Source of the DNA: Candidatus Methanophagaceae archaeon
GTDB taxonomy: Archaea; Halobacteriota; Syntropharchaeia; Alkanophagales; Methanospirareceae
DNA: 5,399 nt
Assembly: GCA_013374505.1 (NCBI GenBank)
Contig: QENJ01000295.1
Span: 1 to 5,399, forward strand
Direction: 5' to 3'
Made by a program: the position numbers and the translations under genes. This document shows positions 4,240 to 5,399 of this stretch, piece after piece; position 1 is the first letter of the stretch; the number at the start of each line of letters is the position of its first letter. Below the pieces are notes generated by a model, which made no database searches, was not told the DNA's origin, and saw only the letters and a program-made list of their open reading frames with translations.

Positions 4240-5399
4240 CCAATGCAACCACTCTCTCGCCCTCTTTTACATTCATTAACTTTACTCCGTACGTATTTCG
4301 CCCCTGTACCGGGATGTCACGCACCAACGTTTTTGTTACCATTCCATCAGAAGTAGAGATCATTAATTCATCTTCCTCTTTTACTTGCATTATGCACACG
4401 ACATTACCGTTTCTGCCACCAACTCGTATGCTAATCACACCCTTACCACCACGGTGCGTTTCTCGGTAGGCATCGATTTTCGTTCTTTTACCATACCCTT
4501 TCTCCGTTATCGTTACGATTTTTGAATTGCTCAAACTCAAATCAAACGCATCAATGCTTGCTATCTCATCGCCCTTATCCAACCGCATCCCTCGTACACC
4601 CGCGGCATATCTGCCCATCTCTCGCAATTCCTTTTCCTGGAACAAAATCGCCTTTCCGTGCCTGGAACTTATGATTATACCGGTTTGCTGCCCGCCTTTT
4701 ATCAATGCAACATCCTCTAACGAATCGCCCTTGTTTTTGTTAACCTTAACGGCAACGATTCCTGTGACACGGATAGCCTTCAAATTTGCGAGTGAACTCC
4801 TTTTCACTACTCCTTGCTTGGTTACGAGCACGATAAAGAAATCCTCATCTTCTTTGCCCAATACATTATCCACCTCTTCCGGTATGGAAACAGCAGCTAC
4901 AAACTTCTCGCCCTCTTCTATGGCTGCGCCCAAACCCGGGATTGTCACCAGTGGCTTACCTTTTGCATGCCGACTGCTGGGTCGGATTGTGTATGTGTTA
5001 CTCTGATATGCCCTGCCATATTCAGTGAATAGTATGAGACGTTCCCTTGTGGACGCGCGTATGAATTTGAATATATAATCTTCATCTTTCTTATCTATCA
5101 CAGCCAGTCCTTTTCCGCCTCGCACCTGCTGTTTAAATACATCCGCGGATATCCGCTTCACGTAACTACGCTGCGTAAAGAATAGGATCACGTCTTCATC
5201 CTCTATAAAGTCTCGCTCACACAAATCCGCCACCGTTTCCTCTATGCTGGTCCGCCTCGCATCACCGTACTTAGCCTTCAGTTCTATCAGGTCTTCTTTT
5301 AGAATGCCAAATATCCGGGCTTCTGATGCCAACACTTCTTTAATCCACTGTATTCTAGCCTCGATTTCGGCATGTTCTTTTTCTATCTTATCGCGTTCT
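4229..5399 (-). CDS. gyrA: DNA gyrase subunit A, C-terminal region (right edge truncates it)
   Basis: About 389 residues of the A subunit of DNA gyrase, the type IIA topoisomerase that introduces negative supercoils using ATP together with GyrB. The frame is open to the window edge. It begins in the long coiled-coil helix (E-R-D-K-I-E-K-E-H, then L-K-A-K-Y-G-D-A-R-R-T), which is the exact join to the C-terminal beta-pinwheel. Six pinwheel blades follow, with recurring signatures such as Y-V-K-R, G-V-V-K-R, G-K-A-I, G-Y-G-K-R and G-M-V-T-K. The first blade has a GyrA-box-like Q-Q-V-R-G-G-K-G (5108-5131), the element that lets gyrase wrap DNA and that ParC lacks or has degenerate. A second R-G-G-K-G precedes V-I-S-I in blade five. 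The catalytic Tyr domain is outside the window. It ends V-A-L-D-V-V then TAG, with no acidic tail. The following surface-protein gene starts inside its last codons. Confidence 0.93.
   Translation of the reverse strand, partial: ERDKIEKEHAEIEARIQWIKEVLASEARIFGILKEDLIELKAKYGDARRTSIEETVADLCERDFIEDEDVILFFTQRSYVKRISADVFKQQVRGGKGLAVIDKKDEDYIFKFIRASTRERLILFTEYGRAYQSNTYTIRPSSRHAKGKPLVTIPGLGAAIEEGEKFVAAVSIPEEVDNVLGKEDEDFFIVLVTKQGVVKRSSLANLKAIRVTGIVAVKVNKNKGDSLEDVALIKGGQQTGIIISSRHGKAILFQEKELREMGRYAAGVRGMRLDKGDEIASIDAFDLSLSNSKIVTITEKGYGKRTKIDAYRETHRGGKGVISIRVGGRNGNVVCIMQVKEEDELMISTSDGMVTKTLVRDIPVQGRNTYGVKLMNVKEGERVVALDVV

Noticed and set aside
4527..5006. 159-codon plus-strand frame opposite gyrA
   Set aside because: It is the antisense shadow of a clearly conserved coding region, with Ser/Pro-rich nonsense content.
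1..5399. CRISPR array, attachment site or replication origin
   Set aside because: No regularly spaced repeats were seen, and no direct repeat of the tRNA 3' end was noticed in the window. The presence of gyrA alone does not imply an origin.

Overview
The window looks archaeal, most likely from a euryarchaeon of the methanogen / anaerobic alkane-oxidiser branch (a Methanophagales/ANME-1-like genome would fit). The evidence is a tRNA gene without an encoded CCA, a GGTGA ribosome binding site, a bacterial-type DNA gyrase A as found in many euryarchaea, a surface protein packed with N-glycosylation sequons behind one N-terminal membrane anchor, and an archaeal-looking GMC-type flavoprotein. The lineage is inferred from gene style, not from a marker gene.

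Left part, 1-1225. The C-terminal end of a TatD-family metal-dependent hydrolase runs off the left edge (+). About 200 bp of non-coding DNA follows (273-470, with only a weak 5-bp hairpin at 337-351). Next is a tRNA gene on the minus strand, read as tRNA-Arg with anticodon GCG. After a 156-bp AT-rich gap lies a 527-bp remnant of an insertion sequence (699-1225). Its two terminal inverted repeats still match at 20 of 23 positions. The transposase inside has a nonsense codon, a frameshift and a large deletion that removed most of the catalytic core.

Middle part, 1226-2775. An AT-rich leader with imperfect direct repeats precedes a 35-residue single-membrane-span protein. Its stop overlaps the start of a 395-residue GMC-type FAD oxidoreductase, so the two are probably co-translated. 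A short T-rich terminator sits in the 57-bp gap before the convergent genes.

Right part, 2776-5399, all on the minus strand. The GyrA C-terminal region (partial at the right edge) ends 11 bp inside the start of a surface-protein gene. That gene consists of a membrane-anchored N-terminal part (102 aa), an in-frame amber (TAG) codon, and a sequon-rich ectodomain of about 365 residues in the same frame. The ectodomain has no convincing start and no signal sequence of its own. This points to one gene of 488 codons that is interrupted by a nonsense mutation or read through. It is the most interesting feature of the window, followed by the small membrane protein coupled to the flavoprotein.
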